From Acidobacteriota bacterium (lineage in GTDB: Bacteria > Acidobacteriota > Vicinamibacteria > Vicinamibacterales > SCN-69-37): 64,000 nt of DNA. Below the pieces are notes generated by a model. It had not been told where the DNA came from, made no database searches, and saw only the letters and a program-made list of their open reading frames with translations. The position numbers were made by a program, and so were the translations under genes. The stretch covers positions 1 to 64,000 of the forward strand of contig JADYYY010000016.1 of assembly GCA_020853395.1 (NCBI GenBank), read 5' to 3'. Positions 28,701-38,310 of this stretch are shown piece after piece (the stretch's first letter is position 1; the number at the start of each line of letters is the position of its first letter).

Positions 28701-28879
28701 GGCCGCTCGCGACCGTCGTGATCGGCGGGCTCGTCACATCGACCGTCCTGACCCTCGTCGTGCTGCCGCTGCTGTACGAATGGCTCGAAGAGAGATGGCC
28801 GCGCTGGGCGAACAGGATCGCGCGGCGATTCCGCCCGGGGCAGACGGACGACAGCGCGGGCGCGACCGTGAGATCCTGA
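25745..28879 (+). CDS. czcA: heavy-metal efflux RND pump, CzcA family
   Basis: Inner-membrane proton-driven exporter of divalent metals, 1044 residues, full length for the HME-RND family. Two repeats of six helices with large periplasmic loops; SVDAFPDLTPNQVQVITPAPG near the start is typical. Helix 4 carries ALDFGLLVDASVVMVEN with D394, D400 and E407, the acidic pattern of Czc (Co/Zn/Cd) pumps rather than CusA. Because copper-chaperone genes follow, a Cu/Ag role is still possible. GGAGGGCGCC precedes the ATG. Confidence 0.92.
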   Translation: MIDRLIDAALRFRIAVIAGTLALIAAGIWAVTSISVDAFPDLTPNQVQVITPAPGLSPNEVENLVSYPMEIAMMGLPRAQLVRSVSKAGISVVTITFEDDVDLYFARTLVQQRMQDAAGSLPDGVRPSLGPPATPMGEVFQYVLESDARSLMELKSLQEYTIKPLLRTIPGVADVNSWGGLVQQFHVEADPGRLLGYGLALADLERALRENNDNFGAGYLESRGERFTIRGLGRLAGAQDIARVVVATRGGTPIHVDDVATVSIGPMPREGAVSRDGRGETVAGMIVMLKGANGREVVRLVEEQLAGIRRLLPEGVTIRPFYDQGEVVDRTTRTVVRNLVEGGALVVLVLFVFLRNLRASLVTATVIPLSLLFAFVAMRRAGVSANLMSLGALDFGLLVDASVVMVENFVRRLEDHDHDAPAERLRIIRRAAVEVGRPIVFGVCIIIAVYIPIFSLQGLEGRMFAPMAFTVCVAVLGSLLLALTYVPVIASLLLKHTVETPSRWFEALRRAYRRVLDWAIGHRAIVLGMAAALLVAALASVPFLGTEFMPELDEGSMLIETRRLPSTSLPQGMAIAKEVEATLRRFPEVTGVVTKVGRPELATETMGLYAGDVYVGLKPHDQWTERSAEALITRMDEALRSIPGIEYNFTAPMAMRLDEAISGVRTELGVKLFGDDLARLERTARDIRDVIRTVPGAADTSVDVTAGAMQVQITLDRGALARYGLSVGDVRDAVRTGIGGAEATEIIEGRKRFPVIVRLAPEHRETPEAIGRLLLTTPSGGKVLVSQVARVEIVQGPELINHENGERMVIVQSNVRGRDLGGFAADVQRQIARRVDLPPGYRVTYGGQFENQQRAMQRLSLIVPAVLLLIVMLLYASLGHARQALLVMLNVPFALVGGIGALWLRGLHLNLSASVGFIALFGIAVLNGVVLIAYLNQLRDSGQPLEEAVRAGSEVRLRPVLMTALVASFGFIPMATSTSPGSEVQRPLATVVIGGLVTSTVLTLVVLPLLYEWLEERWPRWANRIARRFRPGQTDDSAGATVRS

Positions 28880-28958
28880 ACAGTGAACGAAGCGTTGGTA
28901 CGCGACCGCCTGGCGATGGCCGGCATGACGGCGCGTGCGCGCGATGAGGAGCGTGGAG

Positions 28959-29471
28959 ATGTCGATGATGCACCGCAGGACGGGTCTCGCAATGCTGGCC
29001 GCCGCTTTCGCGCTGACGGGAGTTCCGTCCGCGTCGATCGCGCAGACTGCGCCCGGCGTGAACGTCCGGCAGGCCTGGGTCCGTGAGGCCACCGCCGGGC
29101 AGGCGAGCACCGCTGCGTACTTCACGATCGAGAACCACGGTTCGGCGCCGCTCACGCTCGTGGGCGTGAGCTCGCCGGTGGCGGCTACCGCGGAGCTCCA
29201 CACGATGCAGCAGACGCCGGGGCGCGGCGCGATGGGCAATGCGCCGATGGGCGGCATGATGCGCATGGCCCAGGTCGATCGCGTCGTCGTGCCGGTGCAC
29301 GGCACGGTCGAGTTCAAGCCCGGCGGATATCACGTCATGTTGTTCAAGGTGACGCGCGCGCTGGCGACGGGCGAGGACGTCGAGCTGACGCTTCGGTTCG
29401 AGGGCGGCGAGACGAAGACCGTCGTCGCCGTGGTCGGTTCCCGGGCCGCGGTCGCGGCGCCGGGCCAGTGA
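28959..29471 (+). CDS. PCu(A)C-type periplasmic copper chaperone
   Basis: Carries Cu(I) in the periplasm for insertion into cytochrome oxidase. The 170-residue protein has a signal peptide (about 1-29) and the family copper site: H81 and M83 in ELHTM, a Met-rich run MGGMMRM (about 97-103), then H125 and M127 in GGYHVML. ATG at 28959 has GAGGAG about 7 bases upstream; several in-frame starts lie just before it. Confidence 0.9.
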   Translation: MSMMHRRTGLAMLAAAFALTGVPSASIAQTAPGVNVRQAWVREATAGQASTAAYFTIENHGSAPLTLVGVSSPVAATAELHTMQQTPGRGAMGNAPMGGMMRMAQVDRVVVPVHGTVEFKPGGYHVMLFKVTRALATGEDVELTLRFEGGETKTVVAVVGSRAAVAAPGQ

Positions 29472-29487
29472 ACGCCGGCGATCGACC

Positions 29488-30096
29488 ATGCGCCGGCGAT
29501 TGGTGACCCTCGTGATGCTCGCGCTCTCCGCCGCAGGCGTGGGCTGCGGTCGCGGCGGGGACGGCCCGTCGGCGGGGGGCAGCGCGTCGGGCGGCGTCGA
29601 GCTGCGCGAGTACCCTCTCGGCGGCGACTTCACGCTCACGAGCCATGAAGGCACACCATTCAGGCTGACGGATGTTCGCGGCAAGATCGTCTTCCTGTTC
29701 TTCGGCTACGTGACCTGTCCGGACGTCTGCCCGCTGACCATGTCCAAGCTGGCCGATGCGGTGAAGCGCGTGCCGGTGGCCCGGAACGACGTGGTGGTGC
29801 TGTTCGTGACCGTGGACGTGGATCGCGACACGCCAGCAGCCCTCGCGCGGTACGTGCGGTCGTTCGATCTGCCGATGATCGGCCTCACCGGTACTCGCGC
29901 CGAAGTGGACGCCGTGGTCGCGCAATACAAGTCGGCGTACGAGATCACGCCGTCGGCGTCGGCCGGCGGGCCCGAGGTGAGCCACACGAGCTACACCTAC
30001 GCGATCGATCGCGCCGGCAAGGTGCGGGCGCTCATCTCGCACGACGATTCGGCTGAAGATGCCGCGGGCGTGCTACGGTTGTTGCTCGAGGAATAA
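29488..30096 (+). CDS. SCO1/SenC family copper-dependent assembly protein
   Basis: Thioredoxin-fold protein that helps mature the CuA site of cytochrome c oxidase. The 202-residue protein has a lipoprotein signal (AGVGC, Cys20), the copper/redox pair C77-x3-C81 in TCPDVCP and the ligand H166 in SHTSYTYAID. It lies 16 bases after the PCuAC gene; together they form the usual copper-relay pair. Confidence 0.92.
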   Translation: MRRRLVTLVMLALSAAGVGCGRGGDGPSAGGSASGGVELREYPLGGDFTLTSHEGTPFRLTDVRGKIVFLFFGYVTCPDVCPLTMSKLADAVKRVPVARNDVVVLFVTVDVDRDTPAALARYVRSFDLPMIGLTGTRAEVDAVVAQYKSAYEITPSASAGGPEVSHTSYTYAIDRAGKVRALISHDDSAEDAAGVLRLLLEE

Positions 30097-30097
30097 C

Positions 30098-30583
30098 ATG
30101 AGCACGAGATCGTACTGGCGTATGACGGTCCTGGTGTGCGCGGCCGGAGTCGCGGCGGCCGTCCCGTTCGCCGCCGATCCGATCGCGGCGGACGAACGGC
30201 AGGCCGGGGCGCGGCAGGCGGCACCGCCGGCGTCGCGCGGCGCGTCGCTGAAGCCGCTCACCGATGCCGCCAGCCTGGCTCAGGGACGCGCGCTGTACGA
30301 AGGACAGACGTACATGTGCGCGAACTGCCATCGTCCGGATCTCGGCGGCCTCGTGGGCCCGAATCTCGTCGACGATTTCTGGACCTCGGGCTGCTCGGTG
30401 ACCGACGTCATGACCGCGACCGAGAAGGGATTCCCTGCGCGGGGCATGATGCCGTTCGGCAGCGGCAAGCCGATGACGTCGCAGCAGTTGCACCAGCTCG
30501 CCAGCTACATCCTCTCCAAGCGCGGCTCGGCGCCGGCCAACGCCAAGACGCACGATCCCGCGCGCGACAAGCCCTGCAAGTAG
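30098..30583 (+). CDS. class I c-type cytochrome
   Basis: Periplasmic electron carrier, 161 residues. Signal peptide about 1-32, one heme site CANCH (74-78) and a likely axial methionine in GFPARGMMPFG (117 or 118), with SYILS near the C-terminal helix. The ATG at 30098 is one base after the SCO stop with CGAGGAA upstream, so it belongs to the copper operon. The electron partner is not shown here. Confidence 0.88.
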   Translation: MSTRSYWRMTVLVCAAGVAAAVPFAADPIAADERQAGARQAAPPASRGASLKPLTDAASLAQGRALYEGQTYMCANCHRPDLGGLVGPNLVDDFWTSGCSVTDVMTATEKGFPARGMMPFGSGKPMTSQQLHQLASYILSKRGSAPANAKTHDPARDKPCK

Positions 30584-30792
30584 CGTCGGCTACCGCGACC
30601 GCGTCGCCTTGTAGAGGCCGGGCCGCGTGATCTCCATGTAGCCGGCCGGGTTGGCCGGGGGCGAGAAACCGACGCGTCGGTAGAGCGGGGTCGGTCGAGA
30701 TCTCGAACGGCCCGCGCGTGCGGCCCGAACGGAGCCGTCGTGCTCATGCCGCGACCGCTGCGGACGCCCGGCCTCGGTCAGGCCGTCGCGGG

Positions 30793-31194
30793 CTACCGGT
30801 TGAAGTACGCGGCCCACTGCTGGTGCGTGTCGGTGCGATGCCGGAACCGCGCGACGCGGCCGGCGCTGTCGAAGTGCCAGAGGTGGATCTGATCCTCTTC
30901 CACGATGCGCCGCCCGGTCTGGCGCACGGTGCACTCGAAGTCGAGCACGGCCACCACGAGCGGTCCGTCTTCGAGGAAGCGCTTCGGCTCGAACCGGTGG
31001 ATGTCGAGCGCGCCAAGGCTCTCGAAGAACCCGACGATGCTGGAGCGGCCGCGTCTGAGGGTGAGCCACGGCGGCGCCGATTCGCCGGCGCCGTACTCCC
31101 ACTCCACGTCCTCTGCCAGCCGCTCGAGGATTGCCGGAACGTCACCCTGCCCGAACGCCTGGTAGATCGCCTTGACGGTCTCCGCGTGCGACAT
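30793..31194 (-). CDS. SnoaL/NTF2-like domain protein
   Basis: A 133-residue single-domain protein with the NTF2-like cone fold pattern: VKAIYQAFGQGDVPAILERLAEDVEW at the start and IHLWHFDSAGRVARFRHRTD near the end. Members include isomerases, hydrolases and binding proteins, so no reaction can be given. It stands alone on the minus strand between two plus-strand operons. Confidence 0.8.
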   Translation of the reverse strand: MSHAETVKAIYQAFGQGDVPAILERLAEDVEWEYGAGESAPPWLTLRRGRSSIVGFFESLGALDIHRFEPKRFLEDGPLVVAVLDFECTVRQTGRRIVEEDQIHLWHFDSAGRVARFRHRTDTHQQWAAYFNR

Positions 31195-31427
31195 GAGCCC
31201 TCCGTGCGAGTGAGTCGTGCTGCTCAGCTTCCGAGAAGACGCTCATAGTACACGCGCGGCGTCTGCCGGTAGACCACGCGGCGCCCACGGCATTGTGTCT
31301 CGAAGAAGCCGGTTGTCGCGTGTGGACCTGCGCTTCGCGGCACATTGGCGAACTTGCCGCACCCCGCCTCCGGGTGGGAAGATGCCCGTTTGGCGGCTTC
31401 GAAGCACCGGCAGAAAGGCACGAGCGG

Positions 31428-32429
31428 ATGGTCGTAGTCACGGGAGCGGCGGGGTTCATCGGCGCGCGGCTGGTGCAGGCGCTTCGTGCGCAGGGGCTGG
31501 ACGTCACGTCCGTGGACCACGGCTCCCACTTCGACACCCGTCCCGAGCACGCGGACGTCGAGTTCGGCACCCGCCTCGAACCGGAGCGCGCGGTCGCCTG
31601 GCTCCAGTCGCTCGACGCGCCGCCCCGCGCGATCGTCCACCTCGGCGCGTGCACCGACACGCGGGAGCAGGACGTGGCGTACCTGACGCGCGTGAACCTC
31701 CGCGCGTCCCAGGAGCTCTGGCGTTACGCGTCGGACGCTGGCGTGCCGTTCATCTACGCGAGCAGCGCCGCCACCTACGGCGCCGGCGAGCACGGCTACG
31801 ACGACGACGAGCGTCTCGTCCCGCGGCTAAAGCCGTTGAACAAGTACGGCGAGTCGAAGCAGCAGTTCGATCTCTGGGCGCTCGACGAAGCGCGCGCCGG
31901 CGCGCATCCGCCGGCCTGGTGCGGCCTGAAGTTCTTCAACGTGTACGGGTTCGGCGAGCGTCACAAGGGACCGATGGCGAGCGTCGTGCTGCACGCCTAC
32001 GACCAGATCGCCGCGACCGGCCGGGTGCGGCTCTTCAGGAGCCACGAGCCGGGCGTGCCGGACGGCCACCAGGCCCGCGACTTCGTCTTCGTCGACGACG
32101 TCGTCGACGTGCTGGCCTGGCTCGTGAGGCAGCCCACGCCGCGCGGCATCTTCAATCTCGGCACCGGCAAGGCGCGCACGTTCCTCGACCTGGCCCGTGC
32201 CGTGTTCGCGGCCGTGGGCCAGCCCGAGCGGATCGATTTCATCGACACGCCGGAGGACGTGCGCCGGCACTACCAGTACTTCACCGAAGCGCGGATGGAT
32301 CGGCTGCTGGCTCACGGGTACGCGCGGCCGTTCACCACGCTCGAGGACGGCGTCGCATCGTACGTGCGCAGCCTCAGGACCCACGCGGCCGCCTCGGCGG
32401 CCGCCGCGGGCCATCGCGATCGGGAGTGA
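31428..32429 (+). CDS. hldD: ADP-L-glycero-D-manno-heptose 6-epimerase
   Basis: Epimerises ADP-D-glycero-manno-heptose to the L-glycero form used in the lipopolysaccharide inner core. The 333-residue SDR protein starts VVVTGAAGFIG (NAD site) and has the catalytic SSAATYG and YGESK segments, plus the family NVYGFGERHKGPMASV and HQARDFVFVDDVVDV. AAAGG precedes the ATG. An intact hldD indicates a lipopolysaccharide-bearing outer membrane. Confidence 0.92.
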   Translation: MVVVTGAAGFIGARLVQALRAQGLDVTSVDHGSHFDTRPEHADVEFGTRLEPERAVAWLQSLDAPPRAIVHLGACTDTREQDVAYLTRVNLRASQELWRYASDAGVPFIYASSAATYGAGEHGYDDDERLVPRLKPLNKYGESKQQFDLWALDEARAGAHPPAWCGLKFFNVYGFGERHKGPMASVVLHAYDQIAATGRVRLFRSHEPGVPDGHQARDFVFVDDVVDVLAWLVRQPTPRGIFNLGTGKARTFLDLARAVFAAVGQPERIDFIDTPEDVRRHYQYFTEARMDRLLAHGYARPFTTLEDGVASYVRSLRTHAAASAAAAGHRDRE

Positions 32430-32436
32430 ACGCAAC

Positions 32437-33312
32437 GTGGTGAGCGACAATTCTCTCGTCGGCCGCGGCAGGACCATCGGGGTGCTCGGCGCCGGCGTCA
32501 TGGGGCAGACGCTGCTGAAAGGGCTCTTCGACGCCGGGCTCATCACGCCCAGCCAGGCGTGGGCATCGTGCAAGACCGAGGAGAGCTGCGAGCAGGTGCA
32601 CGGCGCGCTGGGGGTCCGCGCGGTTCGCGACTACCACGACGCGCTCGCAGACACCGCGTTGCTGCTCCTGTGCGTGAAGCCGTCGCAGGCGCCAGCCGTG
32701 CTGGCGACGGTGCGCGACGCGCCGCTGCCGCCCGACGCGCTCTGCATCTCCATCCTCGCCGGCGTGACGACCGCCCAGCTCGAGTCGCTGCACGGCCGCG
32801 CCAACCCCTGGGTGCGCGCGATGCCCAACACGCCCTGCGTCGTCGGGGCGGGCATGACCGTCGTGGCCGCCGGCCGGCACGCGACGGCCGCGCACCTGGC
32901 GATCGCTGAACGCGTGTTCACCGCGGTCGGCCGCTGCGAGGTGGTCGAAGAGCAGTACTGCAACGCCATCACCGCGCTCAGCGGCAGCGGCCCGGCCTAC
33001 ATGTACCTCGTGCTCGAGGCGCTGGCCGATGCCGGCGTGCGCGTCGGCTTGCGGCGCGATCTCGCGCTCACGCTCGTCGCGCAGACGATGCTCGGCTCCG
33101 CGAAGATGGCGCTCGAGACCGGCCGCCATCCGGCGTCGCTGCGCGACGACGTGACGACGCCGGCAGGCTGCACGATCGCCGGGCTGCTGATGCTCGAGGA
33201 CGGCAAGATCCGATCGGTCCTCGCCCGTGCCGTCGAAGAGGCCACGCGCATCGTCGAACGGCTCGGCAGGCCTGCGGGGCAGGCGAGCCACGCGGAGGAC
33301 GCCCGGCGATGA
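32437..33312 (+). CDS. proC: pyrroline-5-carboxylate reductase
   Basis: Reduces pyrroline-5-carboxylate to proline with NAD(P)H. The 291-residue protein has the Rossmann start TIGVLGAGVMGQTLLKGL, the LCVKPSQ segment, RAMPNTPCVVGAGM, and the signature TALSGSGPAYMYLVLEALADA followed by TTPAGCTIAGL. GTG at 32437 has GGGAG 10 bases upstream. Its stop overlaps the rocD ATG, coupling two steps around P5C. Confidence 0.93.
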   Translation: MVSDNSLVGRGRTIGVLGAGVMGQTLLKGLFDAGLITPSQAWASCKTEESCEQVHGALGVRAVRDYHDALADTALLLLCVKPSQAPAVLATVRDAPLPPDALCISILAGVTTAQLESLHGRANPWVRAMPNTPCVVGAGMTVVAAGRHATAAHLAIAERVFTAVGRCEVVEEQYCNAITALSGSGPAYMYLVLEALADAGVRVGLRRDLALTLVAQTMLGSAKMALETGRHPASLRDDVTTPAGCTIAGLLMLEDGKIRSVLARAVEEATRIVERLGRPAGQASHAEDARR

Positions 33313-34514
33313 CGACCGCGTCGAACACCAGGGCCGACGACCTGATCGGCATCGAGGACCGTTGGGGCGCCCACAACTACCATCCGCTGCCGATCGTCGT
33401 CGAACGCGCCCAGGGCGTGTGGGTGTACGACGTGAATGGGCGGAAGTACCTCGACTGCCTCAGCGCGTACTCGGCGCTGAACCAGGGGCACGTGCACCCG
33501 GCGATCCTCCGGGCGTTCACCGAGCAGGCCGCGCGCGTGACGCTCACGTCGCGCGCGTTTCGCAACGATCAGTTGCCCGCGCTCTGCCGCGAGCTGGCGG
33601 AGCGCTGCGGCCTGGACGTCGTGCTGCCGATGAACTCCGGCGCCGAAGCCGTCGAGACCGCGATCAAGGCGGCCCGGCGATGGGGCTACGAGCGGAAGGG
33701 GATTCCGGACGGTGCGGCCGAGATCATCGTCTGCGCCAACAACTTCCACGGCCGGACGACGACGATCGTCGGGTTCTCGTCCGATGAGGGCTACCGGCGG
33801 CACTTCGGGCCGTTCGCTCCGGGGTTCGTCACGGTCCCGTTCGGCGACGCCGATGCGCTGAAAGCCGCGATCACGCTGCGCACGTGCGCGTTGCTCGTCG
33901 AGCCGATCCAGTGCGAGGCGGGCATCAACGTGCCGCCCGACGGCTATCTCGCCGAGGCCGCCTCGGCCTGCGCCGTGGCGAACGTGCTGCTCATGGCCGA
34001 CGAGATCCAGACGGGACTCGGCCGGACGGGACGCTGGTTCGCGTGCGAGCACGAGGGCGTGCGGCCCGACGTCTACATCCTCGGCAAGGCGTTGTCCGGC
34101 GGCTTCTACCCGGTGTCGGCTGTCGTCGGCCGGCGCGACGTGATGGAGGTGTTCACGCCGGGCAGCCACGGCAGCACGTACGGCGGCAGCCCGCTGGGCG
34201 CCGCGGTGGCGCGCGCGGCGCTCCAGGTCATCGCCGACGAACAGCTCGTCGAACGCGCCGCCCGGTTGGGCCCCGTGCTGCTGGACGCGCTGCGGGCGCT
34301 GCGCTCGCCCGTCGTACGCGAGGTGCGCGGCCGAGGGCTGCTCGTCGGCATCGAGCTCACCGAGCCGGCGCGGCCCTATTGCGAGCGGCTGCTCGAGCGC
34401 GGCGTGTTGTGCAAGGAAACGCACGAGCGCGTGATCCGCATCGCTCCGCCGCTCGTCATCGGCGAATCCGAGCTGGAGTGGATGATCGAGCAGGTCCGCG
34501 CGGCGTTCGGCTGA
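33309..34514 (+). CDS. rocD: ornithine aminotransferase
   Basis: PLP enzyme converting ornithine and 2-oxoglutarate to glutamate semialdehyde, which cyclises to P5C, the substrate of the upstream proC product. The 401-residue protein is typical: GAHNYHPLPIVVERAQGV, DCLSAYSALNQGHVHP, MNSGAEAVETAIKAAR, LLMADEIQTGLGRTG and PLP lysine K260 in ILGKALSGGFYP. ATG overlaps the proC stop. Together these two genes allow ornithine-to-proline conversion. Confidence 0.93.
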   Translation: MTTASNTRADDLIGIEDRWGAHNYHPLPIVVERAQGVWVYDVNGRKYLDCLSAYSALNQGHVHPAILRAFTEQAARVTLTSRAFRNDQLPALCRELAERCGLDVVLPMNSGAEAVETAIKAARRWGYERKGIPDGAAEIIVCANNFHGRTTTIVGFSSDEGYRRHFGPFAPGFVTVPFGDADALKAAITLRTCALLVEPIQCEAGINVPPDGYLAEAASACAVANVLLMADEIQTGLGRTGRWFACEHEGVRPDVYILGKALSGGFYPVSAVVGRRDVMEVFTPGSHGSTYGGSPLGAAVARAALQVIADEQLVERAARLGPVLLDALRALRSPVVREVRGRGLLVGIELTEPARPYCERLLERGVLCKETHERVIRIAPPLVIGESELEWMIEQVRAAFG

Positions 34515-34538
34515 CGCCGTGGCGGGATCAACTCCTGA

Positions 34539-35258
34539 GTGACGATCACAGCAGGCCGCGCCGTGTCCGTGCTGTCCGCCGAGAACGTCGTGCGCACCTA
34601 CGCGGCGGGTGAGTCGCGGGTGACGGCCGTGGCAGGCGTGAGCCTCGCGCTCGAGCGCGGGGAATTCGTCGCGCTCGTCGGCCCGTCCGGCTGCGGCAAG
34701 TCCACGCTCCTGCACCTCTGCGGCGCGATGGACCGGCCGACGTCGGGCCGCGTGCGGCTCGACGACGTGGCGCTCGATACGCTGTCGGACGATGAGCTGA
34801 CGCGCGTGCGGCGCACGCGCGTCGGCTTCGTGTTCCAGTTCTTCAATTTGCTGCCCACGCTCACCGTGAGCGAGAACATCGCGCTGCCGAGGCTGCTCGC
34901 CGGCGCCAGGCCGGACGATGCGGATCGGGACGCGCGCGCGCTCGTCGATCGCGTCGGCCTGCAGGCGCGCGCCGGGCACTATCCGCGGCAGCTCTCGGGC
35001 GGCGAACTGCAGCGCGCGGCGCTCGCGCGTGCCCTGATCCATCGGCCGGCGCTGATCATCGCCGACGAACCGACCGGCAATCTCGATTCGGAGAACGGGC
35101 GGATCGTGCTCGATCTGCTGACGGCGCTCAACCGCGAGACCGGGGTCACGATGCTGCTCGCCACGCACGCGCCCGAGATCGCCGCGGCGGCGCACCGGGT
35201 GATCCGGATGCGCGACGGCCGGATCGAAGCCGACACGCCGGCGCATGCGGCTGTTTAG
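34539..35258 (+). CDS. ABC transporter ATP-binding protein (LolD/YbbA type)
   Basis: ATPase of a mechanotransmission-type ABC system, 239 residues. Walker [10 protein letters not shown] (48-56), Q-loop [12 protein letters not shown], signature [15 protein letters not shown], Walker [14 protein letters not shown] and the switch [10 protein letters not shown]. The GTG start is reasonable but an in-frame GTG at 34563 is also possible. The coding end overlaps the permease start by 14 bases. Confidence 0.92.
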   Translation: MTITAGRAVSVLSAENVVRTYAAGESRVTAVAGVSLALERGEFVALVGPSGCGKSTLLHLCGAMDRPTSGRVRLDDVALDTLSDDELTRVRRTRVGFVFQFFNLLPTLTVSENIALPRLLAGARPDDADRDARALVDRVGLQARAGHYPRQLSGGELQRAALARALIHRPALIIADEPTGNLDSENGRIVLDLLTALNRETGVTMLLATHAPEIAAAAHRVIRMRDGRIEADTPAHAAV

Positions 35259-37803
35259 GTGGTTCATCCTCCGCCGGCTGGTTCACGAGCGGCTCCGCTC
35301 GGCGACCGCGGTCCTCGGCATCGCGCTCGGCATCGGCGTCGTGGTGGCGATTCAGTTGACGAACGCGAGCTCGCTGCGCGGCTTCCAGGCCGCGCTCGAC
35401 ACCGTCTCGGGCCGCGCGTCGCTCGAGATCGTCGGCACCGGCGTGGGCCTCGACGAGACGCGGCTCGCCGAGATCGCCTGGCTTCGCGAATTCGGCGACG
35501 TCGCGCCGCTCGTCGAGGGCGAGCTCGTGATCCGCCAGGAGGGGCGGGCCGCCGAGACGCTGCGCGTGCTCGGCGTCGACGCGCTGCGCGACCGCGCCTT
35601 CCGCGACTACGCGCTCGTGGATGCCGGCGTCGAGCCGGGCGATCGGCTGCTCGATCGATTGCTCGATCCGCACGCCGCCATCCTCACCGCGCGGTTCGCC
35701 GCATCGCGCGGGCTCTCGATCGGGTCGACCGTGACGGTCCTCGCGGGCGATCGCCAGGTGCCGCTCGTGGTGCGCGGCCTGCTCGAGGACGAAGGGCCCG
35801 CGCGCGCGCTCGATGGCCGCTTCGTGCTGATGGACATCGCAGCCGCCCAGCTCGCCCTCGACGAGATCGGCCGGCTCGATCGTGTGGAGGTCAGGCTCGC
35901 GGACGGCATCGGCGTCGACGCGGCCGAGCAGGCGATCGCCGCGCGGCTGCCGGCCGGCATGCTCGTCGAGCGGCCCGCGCAACGGGGGCGCGAGGTCGAG
36001 CAGATGCTCGCCGCGTTCCATCTCAACCTCACCGCGCTCTCGTACGTCGCGCTCGTCGTCGGCCTGTTCCTCGTCTACAACACCATCTCGGTGGCGGTGC
36101 TCTCGCGGCGCGACGAGATCGGCATCCTGCGCGCGCTGGGCGTCGGCCGGTGGACGGTGCGCGCGCTGTTCCTGGCGGAGGCGGCGGCGCTGGCGGCGGC
36201 CGGCACCGCCGCCGGCATCGCGATTGGGCGGCTGCTCGCCGACGCGACGGTTGCGCTCACGGCCACGACGGTTTCGACGCTGTACGTGGCGACGGCGGCA
36301 GCGCCGCCCGCGCTCGACGCGCGGATCCTCCTGCTGGCCGTGCTGACCGGGGTGCCGCTCTCGCTCGTGGCTGCGGCGGTGCCGGCCAACGAGGCCGCGC
36401 GCGTGCCGCCGATCGCCGCCATCAGAGGCGAGGAGGTCGGCGGCACCTCCGCGCGGATGTCGATCCGGGGCGTCGCGCCCGGCCTCGCGCTGATCGGCGC
36501 GGGCGGCTGGCTCGCGACGCTGGGACCGGTGAACGGCCTACCGCTGTTCGGGTACGCGTCGGCGCTCGCCATCATCTTCGGCGCGTCGCTGCTCGTGCCG
36601 TCGCTGCTGCACGTGGCCGCGGGCGCGTTGGAGCGGCCGATCCGGCGGCGGCTCGGCGTCGAGGCGTGGCTCGCGCTGACGAACGTGGCCGCGTCGGTGC
36701 GGCGGCTCTCGATCTCGGTGGCGGCGCTCGCCGTCAGCCTCTCGATGATGGTGGCGATCGCCGTGATGATCGGCAGCTTCCGGGAGACGGTCGTCTACTG
36801 GGTCGAGCAGACGCTGCGGGCCGACCTGTTCGTCAGCCCGGGTTCGACGGGCCGGCCCGGCGTCGACGCCACCCTGTCCTCGGACGTCGTCGAGCGCATC
36901 GTCTCCAGTCCCGGCGTCGCGGCGGCCGATCGCTACCGCATCACGGACGTCCCGTACGACGGCGTACGCGTGCGGGTGGGCGGGGGCGACTTCGGCGTGC
37001 TGCTGGCGCACGGCTCGCTGCAGTTCAAGGCGCCGCCGGACGCGCGCGTGGCCATGCGCGGCGCGATGGGGCGCGACGCGGTCGTCGCGTCGGAGCCGTT
37101 CACGCTCAAGCACGGCAAGCAGGTGGGCGACGAGGTGCTCGTGCCGACGCGCGCGGGGCCGCGGCCGTTCAGGATCGCCGCCGTGTACTACGACTACTCG
37201 AACGATCGCGGCGTGCTGATGATGGATCGCGCCGTGTTCGAGCGCCATTTCGGCGACGTCGGCGTGAGCGGCGTCACGGTCTACCTCGAGGCCGGCGTCG
37301 ATCCGGAACGGGCGCGCGAGCGGCTGCTGGCCGCCGCCGGCGACCGCCGCATCTTCGTCAACACCAACCAGGCCCTGCGGGCCGAGGTGCTCCGCATCTT
37401 CGACAGCACGTTCACGATCACCTATGCGCTCGAGATCATCGCGATCGTCGTCGCGATGCTCGGCGTGTCGGGCACGCTCGTCACGCTGATCCTCGAGCGC
37501 GAGCGCGAGGTCACGATTCTCCGGCTCGTCGGCACCGACCGGCGGCAGATCCGGCGCATCGTCCTCGGGGAAGCGGTGCTGATCGGCCTCGTCAGCCAGG
37601 CCATCGGCATCGTCGTCGGGCTCGCGCTCTCGATGGTGTTGATCTACGTGATCAACGTGCAGAGCTTCGGCTGGACCATCCAGTTCCATCTTCCGTGGGC
37701 GTTCCTGGCGCAGTCGTCGCTGCTCATGGTCGCCGCGACCGCCGTGGCCGGCCTGTATCCCGCGAGCCGGGCGGTGCGGCTGACGATGAGGCGGGACGAG
37801 TAG
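35245..37803 (+). CDS. FtsX-like ABC permease with two FtsX domains (YbbP-like)
   Basis: An 852-residue membrane protein: N-terminal helix (about 20-40), a periplasmic domain, a first FtsX domain (helices near [20 protein letters not shown] and [17 protein letters not shown]), a second anchor and periplasmic domain, and a C-terminal FtsX domain ([23 protein letters not shown]). This double arrangement fits YbbP-type proteins paired with YbbA ATPases. The substrate is unknown; lipid or lipoprotein handling is typical. Confidence 0.88.
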   Translation: MRLFRWFILRRLVHERLRSATAVLGIALGIGVVVAIQLTNASSLRGFQAALDTVSGRASLEIVGTGVGLDETRLAEIAWLREFGDVAPLVEGELVIRQEGRAAETLRVLGVDALRDRAFRDYALVDAGVEPGDRLLDRLLDPHAAILTARFAASRGLSIGSTVTVLAGDRQVPLVVRGLLEDEGPARALDGRFVLMDIAAAQLALDEIGRLDRVEVRLADGIGVDAAEQAIAARLPAGMLVERPAQRGREVEQMLAAFHLNLTALSYVALVVGLFLVYNTISVAVLSRRDEIGILRALGVGRWTVRALFLAEAAALAAAGTAAGIAIGRLLADATVALTATTVSTLYVATAAAPPALDARILLLAVLTGVPLSLVAAAVPANEAARVPPIAAIRGEEVGGTSARMSIRGVAPGLALIGAGGWLATLGPVNGLPLFGYASALAIIFGASLLVPSLLHVAAGALERPIRRRLGVEAWLALTNVAASVRRLSISVAALAVSLSMMVAIAVMIGSFRETVVYWVEQTLRADLFVSPGSTGRPGVDATLSSDVVERIVSSPGVAAADRYRITDVPYDGVRVRVGGGDFGVLLAHGSLQFKAPPDARVAMRGAMGRDAVVASEPFTLKHGKQVGDEVLVPTRAGPRPFRIAAVYYDYSNDRGVLMMDRAVFERHFGDVGVSGVTVYLEAGVDPERARERLLAAAGDRRIFVNTNQALRAEVLRIFDSTFTITYALEIIAIVVAMLGVSGTLVTLILEREREVTILRLVGTDRRQIRRIVLGEAVLIGLVSQAIGIVVGLALSMVLIYVINVQSFGWTIQFHLPWAFLAQSSLLMVAATAVAGLYPASRAVRLTMRRDE

Positions 37804-37952
37804 GAGGGCTGGCGGGCGAGCGGAACGACGCCGGCGCTCCAGGTCGATTCCAGGCGTCTGCGTGACGCGGTGGTTGAATCATGGTCGCGACGCTGCGCTA
37901 TGTCGGCGGACAGTGCACGACAGATACGTTCTGAAGTGTGACAGGGGCGGAG

Positions 37953-38310
37953 CTATTTGCTGTCGCGCCAGGGCGCCAACGTTTCGTCGTCCATCAGCTC
38001 GAATAGGCGTTCCGGTCGGGCCGTGTTGGTCAGGCCGCCAACAGCTGATCGCCAGATATCGATGCGGTCGCTCGAGCGACGGGACTGCTTGATACGCGAG
38101 ACCACGACGATTGCCGAGACTGCAGGACCGATCAGGAAGTCATCGTCCTGCGTCAAGAAGAGGATCTGCTCGTCCTGGAGGCGTTCGCGAACCCGCGTGT
38201 CAGAAGCGCCGCGCAAACCAAGCGTGATGATGTGCTCAGCAGCGAATCCGTCAGCGTGCAGGCGCCGGAGCAGCCCGAGGGGGAAAGTTCTCGTCGAGCA
38301 GAACCTTCAC
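37953..38310 (-). pseudogene. DUF5615 PIN-like toxin, frameshifted
   Basis: Read from GTG at 38310 (overlapping the antitoxin TGA as GTGA), it starts VKVLLDENFP like DUF5615 toxins. After a run of five C (plus strand G 38279-38283) the frame goes off and stops. Removing one C restores LGLLRRLHADGFAAEHI and joins the remaining frame RGASDTRVRERLQ...LFLTQDDDFL through to APWRDSK. The intact protein would be about 118 residues. One extra base in a homopolymer is a real mutation, a phase-variable site or a sequencing error. Confidence 0.75.

Noticed and set aside
24461-29317. A 1618-residue frame antisense to the czc operon
   Set aside because: Arg/His-rich shadow of high-GC coding DNA; the plus strand holds well-matched full-length pump genes.
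30590-30700. Possible acetyltransferase-like C-terminal fragment on the minus strand (LYRRVGFSPPANPAGYMEI)
   Set aside because: Only about 30 residues look protein-like, no upstream domain is in frame, and the match is from memory; too weak to annotate.
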